From positions 64,399,438 through 64,463,437 of the forward strand of contig NC_034409.1 of NCBI RefSeq assembly GCF_002078875.1: a stretch of 64,000 bases of DNA, in the 5' to 3' direction. Source of the DNA: Numida meleagris (taxonomy: Eukaryota; Chordata; Aves; Galliformes; Numididae). The notes beneath the pieces were generated by a model, which was not told the origin of the DNA, made no database searches, and saw only the letters and a list, made by a program, of their open reading frames with translations. The first letter of the stretch is position 1; each line of letters begins with the position of its first letter. Shown here in pieces: positions 1 through 14,100 of this stretch. Position numbers and translations under genes: made by a program.

Positions 1-414
<414 letters not shown>

Positions 415-3400
415 AAGTAAATGGGAATTCAGGGGGGAAGTGTAATAATGTACATACTTTTAGTTAGGCCTTGATACTTCAGACTGGAATTATGAGCATC
501 CCATGTGTTAAGGGATACCCAATAACTCTAACTGTTACTGAACGTTAGATTAAGAAACTCCTCTCCAGAGTGATCTAGATGAATTTGAGGAGTCAGTGTT
601 GTGAAAAATGACTTTAAGTTTTATATTCAACCTGGACTTCTGGTAAAAATTCAGCTTCTTAAGGATATACATTGAATGCAAATGGAACTTCCCTCTAACT
701 CAGACTTTATTAAAAATGTCACAATCAGAGCAGACTTAAAAAAGCACTGAAGCTGACTGTGAGGGCCTTTTTGTCAGATTTTGTTGACGTATGACTTTGA
801 TGAAGATATACTTGAATAAAGACAATAGGATTACTCAGGGAAAAAATCTTAAATTTCTTCAAATTCCAACTTTAACAATAAAAAAGCAATAGTATGCAGA
901 CATACATTTCTTTTGTGAGGTATACTTATCCCCTTAATGAAAATATAACTTTAATTCCTTCAAACATATAATACCTTTTCTTCAGCTATTTGCAAATTTC
1001 CCAACATTACGTTTTTATGCATTAGGCTATTCTCCTTACACATTAGTTTATTTTTCTTTCTCCAACTCAATAAATTGAATTAAAAAAAAAAATAGTGAGG
1101 ACAAACAGATATAAAGTTACCTCTACCTTTTCCCAGCAAGAAGACAAATGGAATTTTCTCACATTTCTCTACTCAGGGAATAGGCAATGTCTTTTTAAAT
1201 GGGAAATCTAATATTACAGGTGAATTAACTGCTTTTTAAAGATTATTCTTAAATTATGCAGTCTATATATCAATAGTGGCATATAAGGGAAGTGTTAGCT
1301 GTGGTACAATACTGGATCCAGCTCAGTAAGGACCCAGTGAAGTCACTTTTCAGTATTTCTGTATGCACATGTTACTCAGTGTATCAAATCTGTCCCTTAT
1401 CATTTCTGAAGAAGCTTATGAATCATTTCTACGATTAAATTCAGAAAATAGGGAGAAAATGTAAGATGGTGCTCACTGTTTTAGCACAAGTTCAAATGAC
1501 CTAATTTATTGCTTTGATGTGATGTTTATCTTGTGACTCAAGTTTCTTACAGATTAATCCAAAAGATGTGATTAAAACGGAAAACAGCTGCAATGTTTGA
1601 TTAAGGTAAAACAGACTTAGCAAGTATCCTACAACCAGAGTCATATTTTTCTAAAGCAATAAGCATTTTTGTAACCCTCTCATTTTATTATATCACCACA
1701 ATGCCAATGTAAAACAGAGTCCCAAAACACTTGCTAAGCTTTAAGCACTCAGACATGTTCTTCAGCTGTTTATGTCTCTTGTTAACTTCTTTTTCCTAAT
1801 TTTGGATTTAACAGTCCTTGTGCTGCAGATATTTTCCTACTTATTCTGTAGACTGAATTTGAAGATTTTCTAATTGGGTAAAATAGAGCACTATTTTACT
1901 GTTTGCAGTTTATCGGTGGTATTTTAAGCTCCACTGAGGCCTCAGAGATCAAAAAATCAAGTAAAGACAGAAAGAAGAGAAAAGTGAATTAGTTAGGTTA
2001 TATTAGTAAATAATTTAGAGTGCTTAAAAAACAATGTTCACACATTTTTAATTTAAAGCCTGCTAAATCTTTTTAAAATTCATTTGCATTTGCAATTACT
2101 TAAACTGTGAGCTGTGGACTGGAGGGAGTGAAACTATAGATTTTAAGTGCGTAGCTGGAGGTAATATATAAACTCAATTGATCAGTCTGGCAGAGAATTG
2201 ATGCCACAATTTGTACCCAGTGGCACTTTCTCTTTCTTACCTGACTGGCTTAGAACATTATCAGAAAGTCAATATGATACGTCAATATAGTGATATACTT
2301 GCACTCATAAGTCCCTTGTTTAGATTAAACCCTAGGTGCTCACGATGTGGAATGCAATGGACAGACAGCCTGACTCCATCCCACTATGAGTTGATCTGAA
2401 AGCACTCGACTTAATTCCAGGTTTCATGTGGTTATCAATGGCCCCAGCAGCCAGCCAAACCAGTAACAGAGGACGTCTGTCTCTGCAAGGCAATGCAGTG
2501 GGCAGGGAATAGTGTGCATGCGATGCTCCTGTCTGGCTACAGTCCCCTCTGTATCAGCTGCCTGTCTCTAATAGGCTCTGCACTCATCGTGATCAAGTTT
2601 CCTTTATAACTCATTCTCAGTCTCGTGTTTTGGTTCTCTCTCTTCCTTGTAATTTATTAATGATTTCACCTACTCTGCATTAGCTTTTGAAATCCTTCCA
2701 TTCTATAAAGGGCAGCTTTATGAAGCCTGATGAGGAATGACTTCCAAAGTCCACCTTTTGAGAAAGTGCCTTTCGTACATACAGTAAATATAGGCTTGTA
2801 TTTGTGGTTGCATTGAGAACTGAATCAGGCCTCTATCTGCTGATTTCTTACCAAACACTAAGTAAAAACCCATTATGTTTTGTGTGATAGACAAAACTAA
2901 AGGACAAAACTATTTCCTACCTAGGATTTCAGCTGTATATATACACAGTATGTACAGGGATTTCTGGCACATCCCCACACATTAACTTTTTCCTGCAACA
3001 TGATCCTTACCTTCCATCTACATAATATCTGATGTTTAGAATCAGAGAAATAGTGAAGAGAGCTGTGGGGTCAATAATTGTTTAACCATCTCTGAAATAA
3101 TTCCAAACTAGACTAACTAGCACACCACAAGTAGTGGTGCAGCTGTAAGTGACACACACAACTCCCCCTTCCACCTGAAATGCTACTAGACTTCATTGTT
3201 TGGAATCATTTCCTGGTCCTTGGACTAAGTTCTCCTGTGCTTTAGTTTATAACTAATATGTCCTTAATCATTCGCTATGTCCAAAAGAGCCTATACCTTT
3301 ACTTTTCTTTTTGAATACTTCTCTGTATTCCCTAGTTATTTTGTTGTAAAGTAATCTTTAGGAATGAACCACTTTCAGGGACACATGAGTACTGGTTGTT

Positions 3401-4552
3401 CCCTTGATGCAGGACTGGTGACAGGGTAAGTAAGCTACTTACAGCTATTGCAGGAAGAAGTATTTTGTACCGTGTATCACTGATGAAAGCAAATTGTGTC
3501 TGTTTACTTTGAAGGCAGATAAATCTAGAGTCCACTGTAGATCTTGAAGTATGCAGCATTATATTTTTTCCCACTAATTTTGCTTTCATGTTACATTTGG
3601 TAAATGAAAGTCTCAAAGTTATTTGGTAACTCACAGTTGTCGTCAAATCCACATGGGTATAGCTAAGATGCAGATATTCATACATGCCTTTGTATTCATG
3701 AAAAGTTATGCTTTTTCATGAATAAAATACAGCTGACATGTACGTTTCAAATGGATGGGGTTTTAGAACACAGCTACAGTGCTAGGCACACAAATGCTTG
3801 TGCAGCACAGAACGTGCGCATCAATTTCCTGAGTTCTGCATATGTGCATGTCAATACGTTAAGTAGAATGTGGGACCTCTAACCTACAGGCACATGACAA
3901 GCTGTAGCTGTTCTGATACTTTTTCATTCTGATCTAGTCAATCATCAGTGACAAAATCCTCTAACTGTAGATTTGATTCTACTCATGACAACAAGCCTTT
4001 TTTGTTAAACTGAGATCAGGGAAGAACCAGACTCTTAATCCATTTGGCTTTTCTATTTTTGTACATTGATTGCTTATCAGGAAATAAATAAATGTGAAAG
4101 TAAAGAACTTGCGCACATCAGGGCAAAAAGCAATAGCCATTAAGCCTGTAACACACGGTATATGCCCTTTTAGCAATAAGGACACTGCTTGAAATTGTCA
4201 GTGTGACAGATTTACTCTTAATAGCTTAAGCAAATTTCACAGTTTAAACAGGTCATTTTGAAGTAAGAAACATTAATGTGTTTGGAATAAAAATTAAAGA
4301 TTACAAACTTCACACACATCTGCAGAGAGTTAGCCATATGTTTCATATGTTTGTTTAAAGTATTAGGAGGTGCTTGTTGGGATAGAATATTGTTTCCTAT
4401 GTGTGTGTAATATAAATAACATAAAGGCATTTTAAATACATTTTGACATTTAAGCATATGTTTAAATCAGTTTTAACATATTGATTCAGCCCTTCTCTAT
4501 CACCACACATCCAAGACTAGATAATATAGAACTTTCACTGTTTAACTGCTTT
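415..4552. other. Unique AT-rich DNA, no gene recognised
   Basis: No ORF here resembles a known protein; the longest is 117 codons on the minus strand (3332-3685) and has no recognisable motif. There is an 11-base A run at about 1081-1091. I see no tRNA-, rRNA- or snRNA-like structure and no repeat family I recognise. Ancient degraded repeats cannot be excluded by eye. Confidence 0.6.
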
Positions 4553-4554
4553 TA

Positions 4555-5840
4555 AAAAGGCTGCTCCAAAAGTAATGTCCCCTATTTTATTATGTTGGCC
4601 CACGATGTCAGAGGTGGATGTTGGTGGTATGGCAGTACAAGTTGAACCTTCCCACCAATAACCCATTACATTTTGTTGCCATGGGACAGAAGGCAGCAGA
4701 GGGACAGTCTGACAAAATGGTGTCTGGCATGGAAATGCATGTGAAGCAAAGATGTGTCACTGATTTCCTCCATGCGAAAAAAAGTGGCCCCATTGACATC
4801 GATCAACACTTGCTGAATGTTTATGGAGAGCAAACAATGGATGTGAGCAAAGTGAGGCAGTGGGTGATGCGTTTTAGCAGTGATGACAGCAATGTGAAAG
4901 GCAAGCCATGTTCCATGCACAGCTGTCACACCATGAAATGAAGAGTATCTTTATCAGCTCATATGCACAAATTGGCGGATTATGATCAGGGAACTGCATA
5001 CACTTCAGTGCGTTGGAAGCAATGGTGGCAACTCTGGAATACTGCAAATTTTGTGCCAGATGTGTTCTATGAACACAGCCAGAACAGAAAGAACACCGTA
5101 TGCAAGTTTGTCAGGACCTGCTTAACTAATAGGCTGAATGTGACTGTTTCCTCAATCCCATTATTATTTGTGATGATACGTGGTCTAACCATTATGACCT
5201 GGAGTTAAAATGGCAGTTCTTGGAGTGGAAACATGTGAATTCCCACCAAAGGAAAAGTTCAAGACACAGCCCTCAGTGGGAAAAGTGATGTGCACTGTCT
5301 TTTGGGATGGAAAAGAAGTCATCCTTCTGGATTTCCTGGAACTTGGATGAATCATCAACTCTGACCACCGCATCAGAACACTGACAAAGATGAAGTCTTG
5401 AACTTCTGGAGTCAGGATAGAGAAGGAGACAACCTTTCTCTTGCAAAACAATAATGACAGGCCCAATACCAATTTAAAGACCATGGAGGACATTGCCAAA
5501 CTTGTCTGGACTGTCCTACCAGGCCTACTGTATAGTCCAGATTTTATGCCTTTTCAGTTCCATCAGTTTGAGACAATGAAAGATGGGCTATGTGGGCAAC
5601 ATTTTCCTAGCAATGATGCCATCATAGCAGCTGCGCAACAGTGGGTCACCTCCACTGAGTGGGACATGCATGCTCTTATTCATTGCTGGTGAAAATGCAT
5701 AACTAATGATGGTGATTGTGTTGGAAAATAGTGCTTTATAGATGAGAATTTTCTGTATCAAATAATGTTACTGTGCTCTTTGTATCGGTTGTAGTTTCCA
5801 TGGAAATAAATAGGAGGCATGAATTTTGGGGTGACCTACA
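4555..5840 (+). mobile_element. Mariner (Tc1/mariner) DNA transposon, full length, inactive; Galluhop-type
   Basis: Terminal inverted repeats face each other: the left end runs AAAAGGCTGCTCC then AAAAGTAATG, and the right end reads GGAGGCATGAATTTTGGGG then TGACCTACA. TA dinucleotides lie immediately outside both ends (4553-4554 and 5841-5842), as expected for mariner insertion. The 1,286-bp length is normal for a full mariner. The inside encodes a transposase in pieces. Residues matching the N-terminal helix-turn-helix are at 4618-4941 (DIDQHLLNVYGEQTMDVSKV). The catalytic part is at about 5290-5340 (FWDGKEVILLDFLE) and 5441-5692 (LKTMEDIAKLVWTVLPG, GLCGQHFPSNDAIIAA). Stops and frame breaks separate them. 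The Galluhop name is from memory of the family, not a search. Confidence 0.9.
4618..5692 (+). pseudogene. Mariner transposase pseudogene (DD34D family)
   Basis: Would be the cut-and-paste transposase of the element that contains it. The DNA-binding N-terminal part survives in one frame (4618-4941), then a stop at 4939 ends it. A middle part reads at about 4963-5208, and the catalytic C-terminal part reads at 5441-5692. The first catalytic aspartate is visible in FWDGKE. The second, expected in the family motif QHDNARPHT, has become asparagine in QNNNDRPNT. The third, expected in SPDLAPSDF, has become glutamine in SPDFMPFQF. Spacing between the second and third positions is still 34 residues. 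Several in-frame stops occur between 5340 and 5460. The protein cannot be made or work as it stands. Confidence 0.88.
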
Positions 5841-5842
5841 TA

Positions 5843-7839
5843 CATACAATGCACAATGCTTTATGTAGGCATTTTTTTATCAAGTTATGGAGGGAAACAG
5901 AGAAGGAAGAAGAGAAAAGGAATAGAAAAAAAGTACTGAGGTATGTGTACTTGTACAATACAGTGAAGAGGTGGATGGATGTCTTTCCTCATAAAATCGG
6001 GCTGCTCTATGGCTTTCATTTCCTTGTGGAGCCAGAAAGGAGGTACCATTTTGGAGCAATGTATTATGCTTCTGGCAGTAGTGGGTTCATTGAGCAAGAG
6101 TAATTTACATGGAATACATTACTGGATTAAGTTCGAGTTTTCCTTTGGACACGCATTTTTTTCTTTCAAGGGATTGTAGTGGTCGTGAAGTTTTGCTGTA
6201 GCTAGTTTGGCTCAAATATGATCACACTTAATAGTATACAATTGTGTTTTGCAAATTTGTTCAGAGGAAATCAGCACTGGTTACTGCTAAATACAGTAGT
6301 TAGAGCTCACTATTAATGTCATTGTCGTTGCTACTACTGGCAGTGTAACATGTTAGAGATACAAAGGTGATGTGAAAAAAGATTTAGATCTGTTCTACTG
6401 GATGCTGAGCCTTGGGACCTAATGCTAGAAAATAATTCAGTGTGTGCTTAAATTGAGAGGATCTGAGGGATTGTTCAAGTACTTTAGTTGTGCGCTCCAG
6501 TTCTGCTGGACCAGTCTAGAGCATTTAGCATGCTGCAGGATGGAGCCCTGAGTGTCTTATTGCCATCAAAAAAATATGGTGGGGAATGATTATGCACTAT
6601 TGGGGGTGGGGGGTAGTAGAGTAACCCTAATAAATCTTTTTGATCTTTACTTTCTCTACTAATGTATAAATCAGCTACGTATATTTCTAAGGACAGGGTT
6701 GGTATCATATTAATGTAGCTGAGGCCATAATTAAGATGGTGTATCTGAGTATTATTTTAAAGAGCTGACTGCATTACTGAGAGTTGGGTATGTTGAAACA
6801 GCAAAGCCTCTACTGTGGAACAGTCTGTATCACCATAAGCCCTTTCTATGAAGGGATATTATTCCTCTAGCCCTGTTGTAAATCTATCAACAAGAGTACA
6901 TTGTTGAGGAGAATATCTGTGAATGCTTACAAGTTAGACATGGACAGACATTACTCTGCATGCTAACTTTGATTTCATCACTAATAGTTCTTGATGCTTT
7001 TACATGTAGACTTCCAGTTAGCATAAATTTGTTCAGCACTATGCTGTTTATGTGGGTTGGACTTAAAAATGAATGCAGGCGACCTTAATTCTCTGTTAAC
7101 ATTTTTGTGCATGTGGGAATATATTTATATAGGAATATATTTATATGCACACACACTCACAGACATACAAGTAAAATGTAGCAGAGATGCATTAATTTTA
7201 CATTGATTCAAAATATTTACAGTTTTGGTTAAGATGATCATGCTGAAGCGACAGAAAATAGTAAGTATTAACATTGCACTGTAAGTAATGACATGCTGAA
7301 GATACTTGCAGAAAAAAAAAACAAACAACACGATTGCCTCTGGCATCCACACAGTATTTAAATTGGTAATCTCAAAAGAGAGGATGCTTAGATTTTCAAG
7401 CTTGTTTTTGGAAACTCTTATCTTAGCTGAGAGTTGTAAGTTTCGGAGAAGTTGATAATTGAGAATCTGATTTTGTTTTGTCTTGTTTAGTTTATTCCTT
7501 CTTGAGAGCTAAAAAACCTGACCTCAGAACTTCTCGGATGGAGCAGTTTTAATTGTGTTTTTGATTCATTTTTATACCAAATTATACAATATTGAAATTT
7601 CAGGGTAATCTCACATCTGGAGAATCTCAAAAGATAAAGATACATTTCACCTGCATAGGTCTATTTTACTGTTATATATTCCTTATTTGATCTTTGATAT
7701 TTTTAAATTTATTTCTATTTTTTATAAAATATAATGATTGCACACTTCTTGCCACACCCATGAATATTGCCTCTCAACAAACAGTGAGATGGTGTATCAG
7801 CAGTGTTTATTCTTTGCAGATTATGAGGACTGAAGGGAA
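5843..7839. other. Unique AT-rich DNA with one short tandem duplication
   Basis: No coding region is supported. A 16-bp unit beginning GGAATATATTTATAT is repeated twice in tandem at 7116-7147, differing only at the last base. An A run lies at about 7310-7320. Otherwise nothing is recognised. Confidence 0.55.
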
Positions 7840-9929
7840 TTTCATATGTCTGTCTTTGGGCCTTCCTTGGGCAAGACCTTAGCAAGTGGATTCCTTCTGT
7901 TCTGCTTGGCCCTGAGTAAGAAGAACATTTCACTACACTGGGAAATCTTTAAGGATGAGATTCTGAGAGCACAAGAGCTCTCTGTCTCCCAGTATAGGAA
8001 AAAAAGGAGAAGAGGCAAGAAACTGGCATGGTTCGGCAAGGACCTGCTGGTCAAACTGAGGGATAAGAAGGAAATGTACAGACAGTGGAAACACAGGTGT
8101 GTGGCCTGGGAAGAATATAGAGATGCTGACTAAATGTGCAGAGATGGGTTCGGGAAAGCCAAAGTGCAGTTGGAACTGAATTTGGTGAGGGATGTGAAAA
8201 ATAGCAAGGGATTCTGCAGGTAAATCTGTCAGAAGAGACATGCCAAGGAGAGTGTATCCCCTCTGATAAATGAGATGGGAGAAATGGCAGCAACAGACAC
8301 GGAGAAGGCTGAGGTACTCAGCAAGTTCTTTGCTTCAGTCTTCACTGGCAGTCAGGGTTCTCATGTCTCTCAGGTCCGTCTCGAGGCTGGGATTGGGGAA
8401 GTACAATTCCTCCCACTGTAAACAAAGAGTAAGTTCAAGACCACTTGATGAAACTAAATGTGCATAATTCTATGGGGCCAGATGACATGCATCCCAGAGT
8501 CCTGAAGGAATTGGCTGATGTGGTTGTCAAACCACTCTCGATCGTATTTGAAAAGTCATGGCTGTCAGACAAAATCCTCAGTGACACCTATTTTTAAGAA
8601 AGGGAGAAAGGAAAGCACGGGGAACTACAGGCTGGTGAATCTTTGAAGATCATGCAGCAGATCATCCTGGAAGCTGCGTTAAGACACATGCAAGATAGAC
8701 AGCATGGCTCCTCCAAGGGCAGATTGTGCCTGACCAATCTGGCAGCCACCTACCACGGAGTGACAGCATCAATGGATAAAGGAAGGGCAACTGGTGTCAT
8801 CTGCCTGGACTTACGCAAGGTCTTTGATATGGTCCTGTGTCACATTCTTATCACTAAATTGGAGAGGTATGGCTGGACTATTAGGTGGATAAGGAATTGA
8901 TTGAGTGGCCACAGCCTGAGAGTTGTGGTCAACATCTCTATGTCCAGGTGGAGGCCAGTCATGACGGGTGTTCCTCAGGGGTCTGTCTTCAGACTAGTGC
9001 TCTTCAAGATCTTTATCAACAACATAGACAGTGGGATTGAGTGCACTCTCAACAAGTTTAATGAGGGCACCACACTGACTGTTTCAGATGATATGACAGA
9101 AGAAGGGGATGCCAATCAAAAGGACCTGGACAAGCTTGAAAAGTGGGCCCATGTGAATCTAAGGAGGTTCAACAAGGCCAAGTGCAAGGTGCTGCACTTG
9201 GGCCAGGGCAATCCCAGGTATTTATACAGACTGGGGGAAGAACTCCTTGAGAGCAGCCCTTCAGAGAAGGACTTTGGGGTCCTGGTGGATGAAAATCTGG
9301 GCATGAGCCAATAGCGTGTGCTTGAAGCCCAGAAGGCCAACTAGAACCTGAACTGCGACAAAAGAGGGATGGCCAGCCGGTCAAGGGAGGTAATTGTTCC
9401 TCTCAGCTTTGCCCTCCTTAGGCCCTGTCTAGAGTACTGCCTCCAGGCCTGAGGCCTCCAGCACCAGAAAGATGCAGAGCTGTTGGAGTGGATCCAGAGG
9501 AAGCCATGAAGATGAGCACAGGCTGGAGTATCTCTTTTATGAAGACAGGTTGAGGCAGCTGGGCTTATTCAGACTAGAGAAGAGAAGACTCCAGAAAGTC
9601 TCACTGCATCCTTCCAATACATGAAAGAAACTTATAAACAGGAATGAGACAGACTTTTTACATGGGCAGATAGTGATGTGACAAGGGGGAATGGCTTGAA
9701 ACTAAAATAGAGGAGATTTAGAATAGATGTTAGGCAAAAAAAATTTCATACACAGGTTGATGAGGCACTAGAACAGGCTGCCCAGAGAGGTTGTGGATGC
9801 CCCATCCCTGGAGGCATTCAAGGCATGGTTGAATGGGTCCCTGGGCAGCTTGATCTAGCCCACAGCAAGTGGGATTGAAACTAGATGATCTTTAAGGTTC
9901 CTTCCAACCCAAGCCATTCTATGATTCTA
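7840..9929 (+). mobile_element. CR1 LINE, long 5'-truncated copy through reverse transcriptase to 3' end
   Basis: Start is approximate. From about 7930 the translation follows CR1 ORF2: the linker after the endonuclease (EEYRDAD near 8120), then TEKAEVLSKFFASVFTGS (about 8300), [20 protein letters not shown] (about 8475), the palm region [20 protein letters not shown] (8805-8860), [19 protein letters not shown] (8970-9020) and [17 protein letters not shown] (9262-9312). The remaining C-terminus and 3' UTR end at ATTCTATGATTCTA (9916-9929). Many stops and frameshifts interrupt it, including a TGA after WIRN at about 8898 and a TAG at 9312. The catalytic F-A-D-D box of CR1 reverse transcriptase is replaced by FNEGTTL. 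The copy is inactive. Confidence 0.93.
8643..9314 (+). pseudogene. CR1 reverse transcriptase pseudogene (decayed palm/thumb region)
   Basis: Two adjacent reading frames, 8643-8900 and 8901-9314, cover the middle of the CR1 reverse transcriptase. The first keeps CLTNL-like and YLDL-type palm residues up to WIRN. The second starts after a TGA in the same frame and keeps [19 protein letters not shown] and the post-catalytic linker [16 protein letters not shown]. The two aspartates that bind metal in the intact family (motif FADDTKL) are gone, so this could not polymerise DNA even without the stops. An in-frame stop at 9312 precedes continued CR1 homology. Confidence 0.85.
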
Positions 9930-10727
9930 AAAGCAAAGGTTATGGTGCTCACTCCTCTAAAGAAGGAATGTGTCTTTTTGAAATATGAGCAAAGGATATA
10001 CAGAGATACTAAATCAGTAAAATTCTTTCAGTTGTCTGAGAATATGCAAAGAGGTTTGTTAAATCTTATACATATGTGTGACTTTTCTTTTTCCTGTTGA
10101 ACTCTTCTTGGAAACACCAAGTCCTGAAATGCTTTGGTGTTGGGAGAGTAGCTATATAGATCTTATGGCAATGTTTAACATTGTCTTTTGTATAGAGACC
10201 TTTTGATATTTGCCCACTTAAATAGTTGTTACTTAGTCAAGGAGTATCACTAATTATTCACGGGGCAACAGCTGAAATACAACTGGAGGTCCAGTACTGT
10301 GATGTACTGAGAGACTCCTCAAAGTAATTAAGTTGCTTAGGGTAACTGAGATCACGCTGTGACACACAGGTTAAGTTTTTTAATTGCTAACAGCACCCAC
10401 CTGAAGAAGGTAACACATACAGACAGCAGAACTAAAACTGATGCAGAGAAGCTCCAAGTCTACCATGCTTTCTGCTATTTACAAGCATGTTTGACATATC
10501 TAATTTGTAAAATTATTTTTAGGTTGTTAATAAGGATTAAAATCTCATATTTTTTCTTTGCTTTAAGAATGCCAGAATAATTATTCAAAGAAACATATCA
10601 GGTCAAGTGTTAACAATATGCACTTTAAAAAAAAAATACAAGAGAAAAGAAAAGCACCACATACAAGAACCAACCATCTGTTCCAAAAAGCTCTTACAGC
10701 AGCATCAATCTTGATAAGGATTTTTTA

Positions 10728-10760
10728 AAAAAACAAAACAAAACAAAACAACAAAAAAAC
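10728..10760. repeat. (AAAAC)n simple repeat
   Basis: Imperfect AAAAC repeats flanked by A runs. This could be simple slippage or the remains of a poly-A tail. No retrocopy is visible upstream. Confidence 0.85.
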
Positions 10761-11114
10761 AGTTTCTGGGTTAAGATTTTTATTAAAAGTATATTAACCA
10801 TTTTTATAGCTAGAAACCATCAAATGAATAGAGCTTCTTGTATGGATGGTTCTGTGTCAAAATAATACAACTTGAGAAAAATACAAGTTTTCAAAAGCAG
10901 TATCTTGAAAATGTGACATAAAGTGACTCAATCTTTTCAGTGTAGAGTCTATGGAATATTGAGAGAACTTTGATTTTCCTCCCATTGCTGAGTAAACAAA
11001 GTATGTCAGAATAACAGTCATGAAAGGCCAAAATATTCTGAACTAATTTTTGGGTTGGAAAAATCCTTAGCAATTCTATATTTATTAGGTGAGTTTCTTC
11101 AGTCAAGGCTTAAT

Positions 11115-11130
11115 TTGTGTGTGTGTGTGT
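11115..11130. repeat. (TG)n microsatellite
   Basis: Eight TG units, a short dinucleotide microsatellite. Confidence 0.85.
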
Positions 11131-14100
11131 TTTAACAGTAACATAAAATAATTCTGGTCAAAACTCTGAGTGCCAAAGAATATAAATTTCTATATGAACT
11201 ACAATATTCGACAGTTGATTCAAGTCTTGAAGAAGAAAGTAAGTAGTGAACATTTTTTTTCCGGTGACCTTCATGTTATAAAGATGCTTTTAAGGAGAAG
11301 ATGAGGTGAGAAAAGGTTAGAATGCAGTGCTCTGAAGGAAGTACTGGACAAATCAAATATGTGTGACTTATCTTTTCATGATACATTATATAATACAGTT
11401 ACGTCCTAAATGTGAATCAAGTAACATTATGGAACAAAGACCTGGGAAACAATACATTAATTTATATAATGTGTGTTCTCAAGAAAGGGCCACAGATTCA
11501 GAGGCATGGAGAGCATAAATCTGGCACTCAGTCAACATGATATAGTGTTATGGCCTATATTATAGGTTGTTATTGTGGCCTTGTGCTCCCACTCACACAG
11601 CATTTAGCTTGTAGATTTTTGCTGCATGCGCATCTACTACATAGTCACACCATACCCATCCCTCAGCCTGAGAGAGCCCTGTTCCATTGTGAGGGTCTTC
11701 TGCTGAACTCTCTAGTGTTATTAGTGCTCATGGAAGGTTTACAGAACTGAATATTAATTTGTCCTCTCAGCATGAAGTCTCTCAGTATATTGTTGCAGAA
11801 ATGAAAATATCGTCACTTGCATAAGTGTCTAATCTTAGTTGACATAGCTGATAGGTTTTTTTTTGTACGAAAATAGGGTTAATCCCAGACTGAACAGTTA
11901 CAGATTTGAGAGGAATTCAGATCAGCAACTGTATGGGCAGTTCTAGTATATTTGAACATAGTCAGAAGTTTGATTGGGCTTGACTGTTCTGTCTGGATTG
12001 ATCCTGAGATATGCTGATCTTTTGCTCTTTTTATAGAGCTAGAAAAAAAAAATGTGGATCTTTGTGAGAGGCACTGTGTTGCCTCTTGTATTCAGCACAT
12101 TGCACTGAACATGTGTGCAGTTCTCCATATTTAATAGCTCTTTTATCTAGCAGAGTTGCTTTAAGCAAAAGAATAAAATGAACTGTGTACAACTTGTTTC
12201 CTTGGCTTCTGATATCCTCTCTCAATCCAAATATGCTGTACCACTATTGCCTGCAAATCAAACTGCACATATAAAAGGGGAATGAAAAGGTTTATCTGCT
12301 TCCATTAGCAAAGACTGTATCTAACAAAGAGATTCATGTAATGAATAAATAAACATATAGGAGGCACACAGATGTTTTGGCTAAGTATTTTTTAAATAAT
12401 TTCTGAAAAACACAGTTGAATCTGCTTAACTGTCACAGGGATCACAATGGAGAGAGGAATGTGGTATATCTATGCACCTTTTGTGCTGGTAGACAGCACA
12501 TGCCAGATCTGCTGCTCATGTAAATTGGCACAGATTTGTTGAACCCTGACGTTCTGGTCCTTCATTTGGGGTTTTGTGTACTGGAAACATTGTAACTTCC
12601 TTTCCTAATGTCAAACCTTTGCAAGTAGAAGGAAAGAATAGCAGAAATGAATGAGGATTTGCACTCTGTTTCGTATATGCAAGCCTAAGCTTTGCGGGCA
12701 CTAAAGCTTCTTTCCGGACGCTAAAATCTAGACATAGAAAGAAAATGATCCAGATATACTACCCAGCTCTGTCATTGACCTTGAAGAAGTATTTATCTGT
12801 AGCAGATTTCCAGCCTGTAAAATTAGGATCATGTTATCATACCATGATGATGATGTTGTCTGTGTCTGGAAAACAGTGCCCTGAGACAGATGTTAGAGAA
12901 AATAATATATACATATATATCTATTATTAGAAGTTAGACTTGGCCATTTTTAGCTTTCAGAGTCACTTATGTGTGTGGTCATAATCTTTCATCTGGCTCC
13001 TGTGACTCCTGTAAAAGTTTAATACGTAAGGGTTAATTCTGAGGATTTGGTATGAAAATGTATCCTCAGGGAAGGACTGGCCAATTAGTTCTTGCTCATA
13101 TGATACAATATTTGCAACTTCATAACCTTTACTTAGCCTTTAATATGGCTTGAGGAAAAAAAAAAAAAGCGTGGTTGGATCTCAGGGAAGATCCTACAGT
13201 GCATACCTACGAAGTAAATTTTAAAACGTTATTTGAACATAGATTCTCAAATCCATATTCAGGCACTTAAGGAAGTGGGAGGATTTTCTTCAGTGCTGAG
13301 AACTGAAATTTGACTCCAGTTTGATCTTGTGGGTAACTCATTTACTTCTGAAACCCACCTTATTCATCAGATATCTAAATATGGTTTTTAACTCTGATAT
13401 TCAAGAATTTATCTTGTCCTAACTTTTCAGACCATGGAAAATACAATTTTAAAGATACACTTCCCTACTGTTTCTCAAAGATCTTTAATTCTCAACTACC
13501 TATCTCTAGGGATTTCACTGGAATATAGATATAGCAACTATATCTAAGGGTATCTAAAAGAAAAGGCAATTCCTATTTCTTAGTAAATAGCTTTCTTTAA
13601 TATATGAAGTTGATGCCATTGGTCTTCAGCACTGGGCAATCAGCATGAGAACATGAATGGCAAACATGAAGAAATATTTTAGCAGTGACAACTCTGAAGT
13701 CATTCAGATCTGTATGTTATTAATTACTGAAACTGATGGATGTTCTAATTTGTCCTTAATTCCAGCCCTCCACGGGACAAGTCTCTCTTCTATGAATTAT
13801 TCTGGTTGAACAACAATAGATGTGACCTTCTCCTTTGCTATCCCTTGCTGTTATGTCTTTAGGTTAGTGTGTACAGGAGTTGTTATCAGAGTTCCACACC
13901 TAACTAAGGTTTAATTGTAAGGACATGGATGGGTAAGTCAATTGCTATCATTTGAAGATACTACTTTGAATACCTTGTGATCTTTTCATGTTCTGAGAAT
14001 GTTGTATGGCTAGATGGTGCTCTCATCATGGACAAATGCATCATGTTCTACGTGAACTGGATTTTTAATTTTTATAGAAAATGCTAAACTACTTTGTCTT

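Noticed and set aside
3332..3685. 117-codon minus-strand frame
   Set aside because: No domain, no conserved motif, no supporting splice or promoter signal.
14006..14025. CTCF-like TAGATGGTGCTC
   Set aside because: Too many mismatches to the core compared with the site at 25540.
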